Made by a program: the position numbers and the translations under genes. The notes below the pieces were generated by a model that did not search any database, was not told the DNA's origin, and saw only the letters and a program-made list of their open reading frames with translations. Shown one piece after another: positions 33,131 to 42,740 of a DNA stretch of 64,000 nt. Every line of letters starts with the position of its first letter. Position 1 is the first letter of the stretch. Source of the stretch: Ichthyophis bannanicus (taxonomy: Eukaryota; Chordata; Amphibia; Gymnophiona; Ichthyophiidae); contig CM066041.1 of NCBI GenBank assembly GCA_033557465.1, positions 153,611,532-153,675,531 of the forward strand, read 5' to 3'.

Positions 33131-33389
33131 GCAATAAATAGCAAATAACACCAAACATACAGAACTCATGGCACCAAAGGCCAAATTCAAATTAAATTAA
33201 ATTAACCTTGATATGGCCATGTCTTGGCAATTATGCTATTGAATACTTTCTTTACAAAGCTAAATAATGTCCGTCTCTGCTAATTGTCCCATTCTTGCAT
33301 ACTGCAGGTGGCTTCTGAAGTTTCAGCAGCCACTTCATCATCTTCAGGTCTGTTTCTCTCTTTCTGTTGTACCCTGGGAAATATGGAGA

Positions 33390-33690
33390 ACAGAGAAATC
33401 CTCTAATGTTACAGTATAGGAACGAGACAGAAACAGCCCAGGAAGTTAAAATGAGATAGGGGAACTTCTCTGGTGTCACAGTATGGAGTGAGGGGGGAAC
33501 CGATCCCAAGCGCTGAAAGGAGCAGAGAAGAATGCCTTTAGTGTCAGGTATGGGGTGAGAGGAACCCAGTGGAACTTCTCTAGTGTTACAGTATAAGCTT
33601 GAGAGGGAAGCAGATCTCAGGAAGTTACAGGGACATAAGGAAATTCCTTTAGTATTACAGTACGGAATGAGAAAGCAGCAGACCCCATGT
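33390..33690. repeat. Degenerate minisatellite
   Basis: Units of about 70 bp share CTCTAGTGTTACAGTAT and AGGAAGTTA-like segments, repeated four to five times with many changes. Confidence 0.55.
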
Positions 33691-34179
33691 TACGGGGGCA
33701 GGGGGAGGGGGGAATCTCCACCGTTTATAGTCTGCATACAGAATTTATTTCTTAAACTGTATGTGGACTGGGAATTATTAACTCACAAAAGCACTGACGT
33801 GTTCTAGAGTCTCTCAGAATAGCTTTATGTTGTACATGAGGGGAAAAAAGATAAAGGGGACACCTGTGTCTACATGGAGCATGAACAAGGTGTGGCCAGC
33901 CATATGAAAACCAGTTTTCCTCTTTTGCTGGGGGTGCTGTTATTAATATGCAGCTGTTTGACTGAAATGGCTGTTTGTGCAATATCAGCTTCTGTGTGGG
34001 TTGCAAAATTATCTGAATTTTGAAGTGTTACACTCATTTTATGTTTATCGGGTGGGGAGGGGGAAGTAGTCTGGGAAGAAACTGGAAAGTTGTCACACCC
34101 CTCTGTGAACAATGGTTTGGTCCATGCCCAAACGTGTGATAAAGTCAGGCATCTCCACTAGTGGAGTCTCAGCACGAAC

Positions 34180-34290
34180 ATGGAGAAGGTAGGGTGCAAG
34201 GTGCTGCTTTGTGTGCTGGCTCTGTCCACCTGCACTAATGCCGCAAGAAATAGCACGGAGGATATGGAGATAGCCCGGGGGACCATCATA
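34180..34290 (+). CDS. Candidate signal-peptide exon 1 of the selenoprotein gene
   Basis: The ATG at 34180 opens 37 codons: a basic start, a hydrophobic core (VLLCVLAL) and a small-residue site before AARNSTED, then EIARGTII. The exon ends at a good splice donor (ATA then GTAAGTA at 34291) in phase 0. The last exon at 41226 also begins in phase 0. In SELENOM the first exon similarly encodes a signal peptide and a short lead-in before the Cys-x-x-Sec motif. The link is an inference; the intervening exons, including the UGA codon, were not found. Confidence 0.45.
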
Positions 34291-34649
34291 GTAAGTATAA
34301 TACCAAATCAAATGGTTCTGAATTATTTCAGGTCCCCAGTTGTGCTACAGCACTGCCATATGTCTAGAATAATATCAGCAAAGATTATAGTGAGATCCCC
34401 TTCTTATATCTCAAGGTCAGAGCCATCCCTTAACTAGCAGGCATCCCCTAGCCCCATTAGTCCTTCTAGAGACTAGAACAGAAGTTCTAAAACAAGCCAG
34501 CTCAATCTATTAATACCTTGATTATTTTTGTCATCCTTTCTTATGTAGTCCCATTCCCTAGCCTTCAGGGAACCATCAAGCACAGACACTCATCTCCTCT
34601 TCTTCAAAAGGCCCTAATGAGGGTGGATTTGGATTTTAAATTAAATTAC

Positions 34650-34862
34650 TCACGTTTCCAAATCCAACATGATGTGATATAATTCAAATAGACCAGATAT
34701 TTCCTTGCCCCAGAGGGCTGACCACCTAAATTTGGACCTGAGGCAATGTAGGATAAAGTGATTTGCCCAAAGGTTGCAATGAGCATCAGTGGGAGAAACC
34801 GGATTTGAACCCCTACGTCCCTAGTTCTTAATCTGCTGCTGTAACCACTAGGCTGCTTCTTA
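34650..34862 (-). mobile_element. tRNA-derived SINE, old copy
   Basis: On the minus strand, GCCTAGTGGTTACAGCAGC is followed by a B-box-like GGGTTCAAATCC. The body contains TTGGGCAAATCACTTTATCC, as in the other SINEs, with more mutations. Confidence 0.7.
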
Positions 34863-36310
34863 TTGATAGGATTCTTTCCTAATCCTCCCCATCCAGTTCT
34901 CATTAGAGAACCATCTCCTTACACCTCCTTGTCTGGTTCTTATTAAGAAGCATTCGTGCATGTCGTCTTGCTGTAGTTTCCGTTGCTGATCTTTGGTCAC
35001 TAGATGTGTCCTTGTAAACAGTGCTTGGCTCGCCCCCTCTCTCCACAATAACCTTAGCCCAGCTAGTGAAATAATTTCATGGACTAGTTTGATAACTGTA
35101 TTGCAGAAATCGGATATATATCACTAAGCGCCATTTCGATGCACTGAAGGGAGAAGCAGAAGCTTTATAGGAGAATCAACTTGGTTAATTTGGAATCAGT
35201 GACCAACCATCAGAGACCAAGAAAAAAAATGTATTGGTACTTTGTAAGAAAATCCTTTCCAGCAGGTGTGGCTTAAAATCCAAGAACTTTAATGTGCGGA
35301 ACCGTGTACTCACCTCTGCTTCTTCTGCAGGCTCCTAGTGTCGTAGGATGAGTGATGAAGAAGATGCCTGAGCTCCAGCTGTTCATGATGGAGCGTTGGG
35401 CACTATAGTATCCTTTCAGCAAGGAGGCATCATGGAAACTGTTTTGTCCAGATTTCTTAAGTTGTTGCTGTGCCCTTAACACTAAACACCACAGCCATAA
35501 CCTGAAATATGTCTCAAGGGAAGACAAAGAACCTCATCTGATTTTCTACAACATAAAGGATGAGAAAGTAAAGGCGAGTACCAATAAAACATTGAGCTTT
35601 ACTAGGGCTCTCAGAGCAAGGTGTTGAAGATCTACACGTTACTGTAGATGTAGGTCTCTCTTCACTCTTTTTTATGACTCTCATCAGGAAACCATCATGT
35701 ATAGGTACTCACCATATTCCTTTCCATTCAGTATTCATAAAGGATTTGCCATAAAGAGACTGATTTTTTTTCTTCCTTATCCAGCTCGCATTAGGAAATC
35801 ATCATTAGCTGCCTTCCTCCATGCACCTTTATGTCTAGCACTCATCAGGGAGACATCATGTATAAGCATTCTCCTTATTCTTTTCTATCCAGATCTTTTC
35901 AGGGAGCTGTCATACACTCTTTCATGTGGCACTAATTAAGGAGTTGTCATGTGCTGCCTCACTTATTATTCCTTTGATCTCGTTTTCACCAAGGGGGGGG
36001 GGGGTGTCATCATGTGTGGCCTATTTCCTCCCTCCTTCTCTTTGTGCAAACTCTAGAAGCCAGCAAAATGCAAATCACACAAAGTGAAAATGCTGGAGAC
36101 CTGTTAGGGCTTGCGCAATAATGCATCTTTGTCAAGGACATTACTGACCTAAGAAATGATAAAAAGAGTGGTATGGAGAAATATATGAGCAGTAAACTAA
36201 ATGAGAACTCCTTTTATTTAGGCAACTGCCAGAAAATATGTCTCTCAAACATTTGTAGCCTTGTTTCACTCACACAAGCACCCTGAACCTGATGAATTCA
36301 CAGCTAAGCA
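34863..36310. other. Unique sequence with a weak tandem pattern
   Basis: Around 34870-35000 and 35650-35980, phrases of the type TATCCAGTTCTCATTAGGAA recur about every 60-70 bases, suggesting a decayed minisatellite. If the selenoprotein gene is as proposed this is intronic. A G run occurs at 35994-36003. Confidence 0.4.
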
Positions 36311-36314
36311 TGTG

Positions 36315-36830
36315 TAAGAATATGAGAACACAAGATTTGCCATACTGGGTCGGACATCAAGCCCAGTAAGTATGTTGTTTCCAACAGTGGCCAATCCAGG
36401 TCACAAGTACCTGGCAGGATTCCAAAAGGTAGATAAATTCCATGTTGCTTATCCCAGGGGTAAGCAGAGGATTTTCCCAGTCCACTTTAATAGTGGTTTA
36501 AGGACTTTTCCTCCAGGAACTTGTTCAAACCTCTTTTAAACCCAGATACACTAACAGCTTTTACTACATCCTCTGGCAACAAATTCCAGAGTATAATTAT
36601 GCTTTGAGTAAAATAATATTTTCTTCAATTAGTCTTCAATATACTAGTTTGTAGCTTCATTGCATGTCCCCTAGTCTTTGTACTTTTTGAAGATGTAAAC
36701 AAATGTCTCACATTACTTATTCCACTCCACTCACTATTTTACCTCTATCATATCTCCCCTCAGCTGTCTCTTCTCCACGCTGAATAGCTCTAACCTTTTA
36801 ATTCTTTCCTCAAAGGAGTATCCTTCCACA
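36315..36830 (-). pseudogene. CR1-like LINE 3' end, minus strand
   Basis: The minus-strand translation includes WNLLPEDVVKAVSVSGFKRGL, a block near the C-terminus of CR1 proteins. The 3' end (plus 36315-36400) reads like the common GCCATACTGGGTCGGAC repeat of this genome. It belongs to a different subfamily from the copies at 50335 and 52437. Confidence 0.65.
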
Positions 36831-37269
36831 GCGCCAGGTGTACACGTGTGAGCTTCTCTTTGGCGCAGGACCCAGTTGAACTGGAGGCCACACCCCACCC
36901 TCATGCTGCAGTCTGATCCTGAGAACTATGTAATCTCTCTACCACTGTGGCACCACCATTGTAGGCTTTGCATGCCACAGATGCCAGAGTGCCAATAATA
37001 CTTCTGCCCCCATGAGGACAACCAGTGTTTGCACTGTATTGTAGGTAGTTCTTTCTGTCATGTATCCATCATACTGCAGTTGGTACCTGCCTTGTCTTCC
37101 TTCCCAATCCATCCTGCTGCGTCCTCTCGGGCTCTCTCTGCCACCAGAGCCTCTCCATGTGCTTCCACCGGCCGCTGCTGGAGGCTGACTCATGCCAACA
37201 GACGCCACTGTATTGCTCTGCCTCGCTTGCAGCTAGTTGCTTCTCACAGTTTCAGTACGTTAAGGGAGA

Positions 37270-37890
37270 GAGTTGACCAGTGGAAGGGGAAGGAAGGGAA
37301 CCAAGGGGAAGAGAGTATACACTGGGCATGACGGAGGTAGAAAGAGAGGCAGAAGGCATATGCTGGGCACGATGGGGGCAGGGAGACAGAAGGTGGATAT
37401 GTTGGGCACGATGGGGGAGAGAGAGAGAATGAGAGGGGATTTGCTGAGCATGATGGTAGCTAAAAGAGAAGGGGATATGATGGGAATGATGGAGGCAAAG
37501 AGAGATAGACAGAGGGAATATGAAGGGAGTAGAGAAAGAGAGGCAGAGGGGATATGCTGGACATGATAGGGACGGAGAAAGAGACCAAGGGATATTATGG
37601 GCTCAGTGGGGGCAGAGGGGGATATGCTGGGCATTAGTGGTGGCAGATAGATGGAGACAGAGAGAAAGGCTGAGGTGATATGCTGGTCATGATGGGGGCA
37701 GAGAGAGGTGGGAATATTCTGGGTATGAAGTGGGCAGAAAGAGAATGAGGGGATTTTCTGGGCATGATGGGGGCAGAGAGGGGACATTCTGTGCATGATG
37801 GGGCAGAGAGAGAGAGAGGGGGGGGGGGATTTGCTGGGTATGATGGAGGCAAAGAGAGAGGGGACATGCTATGCAAAAGGGAGAGAAAGG
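37270..37890. repeat. GA-rich minisatellite
   Basis: Degenerate units of 30-45 bp are built from ATATGCTGGGCATGATGGGG and GCAGAGAGAGA. The long frames on both strands (for example 178 codons on the minus strand) arise from this composition. Confidence 0.75.
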
Positions 37891-39185
37891 CAAGGGTTTT
37901 GAAAAGCCGAGGAAAGAGGAAGAGATGAAAAGTTATAGGTAGATGCAGTAAAAAGAGGAAGTTAAAGACTGGATGATGAGGAAGAATGGAATCTGAGGGG
38001 CCAATATTCAGAACATCGAATGTTTAAATGCCTCAGTTGTCAGCATGGTGTTTAAACACTATCCTGATATACAGAGGCAGAATCCAGATAGTGACCGTCA
38101 TTGCAGAATCTTTTGGGATTCCGTAAGCTGCTGAAGAGTTTTGTTTGTAGAGGATCAGGGCTGAGATTGTTTGAGGGGTGGGTGTTCTGTGGGATCTTTT
38201 TATTGATTTGGGGTTTTGTGGGAGAAGAGGGTTGTGACTGTTGAGGGGTTGTGGGATTTTATATTAGTGGATTTGTATTCTGTTCAGCATTTTGATTGAC
38301 TTTGGTCAGAATAGGGTATAAACTGTTACATATAAATATCCAGATTATGTGGGCACTATCTGGATAATCGTTGCCAGAATCTGGATTGTGGGCATTCTGG
38401 GAACTCTATGGTGGTTCCCAGGCTCCCTGAGACCTTTGATCTCGCGGATGTGGAACTCCAGTAGCTAACAGGGAGGGAAAGCAGGATATGCACCTATCTT
38501 CCTCCCCCTCCTGCCAACTGTGAAATCTCAGTAGAAGACAACAGGCAGCAGGAGGGGATGGGAACAGAAGCAGTGCACAAGAACATCTTCTGCTTCCAGA
38601 TCCTGCTATTATTAAGGAAGAAGGAGAGCAAGAGACAGCAAATGAAGAAGGGAAGGGAAAATAGAAGGGGGAAGAACAGAGGCAAGGAAGTGATGAGAAC
38701 AGTCAGAGAGTGTTGCTGTGGATGGAGGAGTCAAGAGTTTAAATCGAGAAAAAAGGAAGGGGAGAAGTGATAGTGAGGAGGAAAAGGAGACAACAGGGGA
38801 AGAGATGGCGATAGGAAGGGAAAGGAAGAATACGAGGAGGAGGGGACATCTCGTCAAGAGAAGGCGAGTGGCGTTATTCTGAATTGAAACATTTTCCTTG
38901 TTTCTTTGGCTAGTGATGTTGGTGGCATCTACCTGCAGGAAAAGCATAGCTGCACCCTCCCAGTGATTTCTAGCACTTTTCGTGTGTACCCTTTTTCATC
39001 CCCTCACCTGCTAGCATCTGCTAATCTCATGGTGTATCAGCCTGTACTAAAAAGCTTGAAGCATTTGGAAACTGTTGTGGACAATTTGCTTCCAATCGGT
39101 CCCTGTGCCTGATGTTTTCTAGCAGTTTCCACTGGGTGTGAAAGATCAAGTGTTCTCTTTTCTGTCTCATGGAAAACACTAGGAT
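37891..39185. other. No gene recognised
   Basis: A purine-rich tract lies near 38600-38850. Around 37990-38120 and 38290-38420 there is sequence of the AATATTCAG/ATCCAGATTATG type found in old DNA-transposon repeats. No exon is identified. Confidence 0.35.
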
Positions 39186-39189
39186 GAAG

Positions 39190-40035
39190 CCTGAGGAATA
39201 GTCTAGAGTTCGGCAGCTAATATTTATCAGCATGTTTACTAACGATTAATGCGTGTAAAGTGCTTCCGCTGTCCGTTCACTTCTATGGGCTATTGCCGCA
39301 CTTTACGCGCGTTTACTAAAGGTTAACATACCCCTTAAAGTTGAAAAGTGCAGGATCGTGTATTTGGGCTGCAAAATCCTAAGGGATCAGTTCAGAATAG
39401 GGGGTGAAGTACTTCTGTGCACAAGAGCGGGAACTGGGGGTGACTGTATGGCCGTATAGGTAGAAAAGCTGACAGCAAAAGCCAGGAGGATACTTGAATG
39501 CATAGGGAGAGGAATGACTAGCAGGAAACGGGCAGCGATGGGGCCTCTATATAAATCTCTGGTGAGACCTCATTTGGAGTTCTGTGTACAATTTTGGAGA
39601 CTGTACCTTCAGAAAGATATAAAACAGGATGCAGTCTGTCCAGAGACTGGCTACTCAAATGGTAAATAGTCTCCACTATAAAGCATACATACTCTGCAGG
39701 AGAGACTGGAAAGGAGAGATGCGACAAACTCTTAAATACATGGGAGTCAGTTCTCATTCAATGGAAAAGAAACTCTGGACATAGGATGAAGGCAAAAGGG
39801 GATAGGCTCGGGCATAATCCAAGGGATATTTCTTTATGGAAATCGTAACAGATGCATGTAACCGTCTCCTAGAGATCAGGACTGTATCTGAATCCAAGAA
39901 AGCATGGGACAAGCACAGAGAATCTCCAAGGGTGAAAGGGAGAGGAAGGGACTGGAGAGCTTAGTAGTTGGTATGGATCGGCAGACTGGAGACCCATAAG
40001 ACTTTATCTACTACCCTGTTTCTGTGTTTCATTTT
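39190..40035 (+). pseudogene. CR1 LINE fragment split by a MITE
   Basis: Upstream of the MITE the translation shows SRVRQLIFI, downstream KCRIVYLGC and so on through RPHLEF. These are adjacent in the intact copy at 50335-52436 (SRIWQLGFNVKKCKVMHLGC). Stops and frameshifts are frequent. It ends near 40035 with a decayed tail. Confidence 0.7.
39231..39336. mobile_element. Short Harbinger-like MITE
   Basis: CATGTTTACTAACG at the left and CGTTTACTAAAGG to AACATACCCC at the right bound a palindromic body (GTAAAGTGC and GCACTTTAC). TTA follows the right end. It interrupts a LINE exactly where the protein sequence is otherwise continuous. Confidence 0.6.
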
Positions 40036-41225
40036 ATCACAATCCCAGTAGTGAACATTCTGCAGTGGTGATACTTTATGTGAAAGAGGATGCCTAGTTT
40101 TCCTCAGTCAGGTTGAAGCTGCAGTGTTTAAAACTGTGATCAACCGCCTGAGCAGCCAGGGGGAGCACAGGAATATTTAATGCTGTGGTTCACCTTATCT
40201 CACAAAAAAACAGAAAAGAATTGATGCATGGTTACCAACAAGTCTGAGCAAGACGAGAGATGGAGATGCTAATTTATATTGACTCCCATTTCTAATGTGG
40301 CTAAGTAACTCCAAACCAGCAAAGACATTCTGATCCAGTCCTGTTTCATTGAACCATCATATCTCTGAGCTCTGAGATTTCTGTTCATATCTGTAGTACA
40401 GAGAGATTCGGGGTCTTTTTTCAGAAAGCTTAGAGGCTGGAATTAATGAACCACAACTGAACCAAATGCTTTCTGTTGGAGTTCACTGGCAGGTCTGAGA
40501 GCACAAGTACTTGAATACGGTGGTGTTAAAGACCCGGCCTGAATTAGGCCCCTGTTTACTAAGCTACCTTACAACAATAGCATGCACTAACATGTGTCAG
40601 ACAACTCAAAATGAATAATGTAGCTTGTTTTAAATGTTATGTTGCATTACTCTGAAAATTAATAGCACCTCAAGCCATGGCGTTAACTTTCACCTGGGAG
40701 CATTGGCTAGTGGAGATGCTGTCCATGGTGTCTATCAGTTAAAAAAAACCCTGTCCTCACTCCCATCTCTTTATTAAAAAGAATCAGTGCCCCCCACACC
40801 TCCCACCCCATCCCTTTAAAACAAATAATAAAACCAACAATTAGGGTAGAGTCAGTTTTCCTCCTCTCCTCCTTTAGCACTTACTGGGTCATCCCTGGGG
40901 TGTGCTGAGAGTCAAAAACAATCTCCAGTTGCTCCTGCCACAGCAGTTCCCTTATTTAAAATTGCATCCTTTAGGTCCCCAGCAGTTATTTCACAGTAGT
41001 ACCACTAGTGCCCAGGCTGCCAAATAAAGAAGGAACCTTTACTGAATCCCACAATAAATCTTCTCATAGTAAGACAGTGCACCAACGCACTCTTTTGGAT
41101 TAGTAAAGAGGACCCTCGATTTGTCCCTGAAGGTGCAAGTCAGGTAGCTTCTTGTGAAGATGTGACCTCTATCTGAAAGCACGGGCTACTTCTGTCTCTC
41201 AAGGGCATTGTGTGCTGGTTCACAG
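40036..41225. other. Unique sequence, presumed intron
   Basis: No exon was recognised. Sequence of the type CCCCTGTTTACTAAGC near 40550 suggests another decayed Harbinger-like end. Confidence 0.35.
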
Positions 41226-41369
41226 GTGGTGAAGGTGAAGGACATGACGGCTGATGAGATCAGTGCCCTCCTGGATGCTGCAGGGTTTTACAAGAAATCC
41301 AAGAAAGGGGAAGAAGTTCCAGAGGAGTTTCAGCATTTTCCATTGCAGGCACCAAGGGAGGAGTTATGA
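41226..41369 (+). CDS. SELENOM: Last coding exon of a SELENOM-family selenoprotein
   Basis: A splice acceptor (TGCTGGTTCACAG) at 41225 is followed by 47 codons in phase 0 and a TGA stop at 41367-41369. The peptide contains MTADEISALL, GFYKKSKKG and VPEEF and ends REEL. From what is known of the family, SELENOM has the parallel order MTREEINAL, GFYRK, VPPEY in its last exon, beginning eight residues upstream of the same point, and an ER-retrieval C-terminus. The REEL end fits ER residence. Sec itself lies in an earlier exon, not found here. SELENOE (Fep15) or another paralogue is possible; the SECIS downstream makes membership of a selenoprotein family nearly certain. Confidence 0.72.
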   Translation: MVKVKDMTADEISALLDAAGFYKKSKKGEEVPEEFQHFPLQAPREEL

Positions 41370-41399
41370 GTAACTTTATGCTCAGTCCTTGGAGTTCAT

Positions 41400-41475
41400 G
41401 AAAGCCACAATGATGATGTCTGAGCCCTAAAGGCTGCAGTGCACCTGGGCTCTGACTGACTGAGAAAAGAGCTTC
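41400..41475 (+). promoter_or_regulatory. SECIS element, form 2
   Basis: ATGA at 41413-41416 is opposite TGA at 41457-41459, forming the non-canonical quartet. A 10-bp helix joins 41418-41427 with 41447-41456 (GTCTGAGCCC with GGGCTCTGAC, one mismatch). The unpaired AA follows at 41429-41430, 12 bases after the ATGA. A small upper helix (AGG and TGC with GCA and CCT) makes it form 2. This element recruits SBP2 to recode UGA as selenocysteine. Confidence 0.85.
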
Positions 41476-41501
41476 ATGTAATGATCAGTGACTGAATAGT
41501 C

Positions 41502-41507
41502 AATAAA
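41502..41507 (+). terminator. Poly(A) signal of the selenoprotein gene
   Basis: AATAAA about 135 bases after the stop codon and just downstream of the SECIS. Confidence 0.75.
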
Positions 41508-41529
41508 AACAAAACCTACTTCTGGTGGG

Positions 41530-42620
41530 TCGTGTTAACTCTCTCTCTACTCATCTTCTAGAAAGAAATGTACTTCACATTAGGTCACTGAGGCCTCAGA
41601 TATTCTCTCTGCTGCATCATGACCAGGCTTTTTTCAGGGGTAGTCAGTGGTACTAAGTATAGGCACCTTTAGCAATGCCTGCTAAAACTGACCCATGGTT
41701 CCCTAGTATTAATGAAAGGGCCAAGGTGCTGCATATCCCAGACACACAAAGAGCACCCCTTCACCCCTAAACAGAAGCAGCAATATGTGCAGTCTAAAGA
41801 CCGATGTAACATTTACAATGCCAGCTTTTCATAGACCTTGGAGCTAGGGACGGCCCTTCAGCGGTAAGTCTACTCCTTGAGGACAGCCCTGCAAATGAGA
41901 TAGATAATGGTGGTTTTGTTTCCCCTCCAAGGACAGTAAGCAGTACCTGCGGAATGCTTCCAACCCCTATCTGGCCTGAAAAGCAGGAACCCAATCTGAG
42001 AATTGATATAGGGCATTCCTTTCCTTCTTTTTTTAGTTTTATTTTTATTATACACCACCTTGCTGTTTATGTTAAAGGCACTATATCAAATGAGAATGAA
42101 TATGAACATATGCCCTGAGATAGAGCATCAGTGGTCATCAGTAGAACATCAAGCCTAGGATGTGAGCTCAAATCCCTTCACCAAACTCTACGAGATCACT
42201 TTGTCTCCCTATACCTCAATATGACCCGATGTAATTTGGAAATACTAGTTGCACTGTTTCTTATTTGCCCCCATCGTCTCTCTCATGGAAGCTATTGAAG
42301 AAGCTACAGATGTGCCGCAGGATACAGCATTGTTTTTCCAGATAAGATTATTAGCTTTGAGGCCTTGATGCAGAAACCCTGCATTAGAAGCCCCATGCTG
42401 AAGCTCAGTGCAAGTTTAATACAGAGGTTTTGCTCGCCTATACTGTAAACAAACATACAAATAATCTGCACCAAACAAGGAGAGCAAGCCAGACATCGTG
42501 CACAGGGATCCGGGTTACCAGCCACTATATCTTGCACAATAGTTTGGTACTTGTGCTGGAATGCCATCAAGCCTGACAAAAAACAAACAAGTCATCTAGG
42601 TAAGGTTTGAAGCTTCCCCT
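41530..42620. other. No gene recognised
   Basis: Only short frames. Around 42040-42090 a phrase of the type CACCTTGCTGTTTATG resembles SINE/LINE 3' tails. Confidence 0.3.
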
Positions 42621-42625
42621 CAGAT

Positions 42626-42740
42626 CAGGTGTGGCCCAAAAAGGGGGTGTGGTTGGGGGCATGTGCAGAGACTCAGAGTGGAGCCTCATTTGCATAAGTC
42701 ATTGCATACTGCTTTAAGTACCTTCTCACTAATCCATTAC
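42626..42740 (+). mobile_element. Left end of a third hAT composite of this family
   Basis: CAGGTGTGGCCCAAAAAGGGGG, then GCATGTGCAGAGACTC and GCCTCATTTGCATAA, match the left 80 bp of the element at 17179 in order. No right terminus or duplication was found, so it is truncated or decayed. Confidence 0.55.

Noticed and set aside
36236..36303. Acceptor-like TTTATTTAG followed by an open stretch that could be a middle exon of the selenoprotein gene
   Set aside because: It has no Cys-x-x-TGA and only faint similarity to the SELENOM core, and no good donor follows; it adjoins an old CR1 repeat.
37260..37796. 178-codon minus-strand frame
   Set aside because: It follows the GA-rich minisatellite unit and has only repeat-derived composition.
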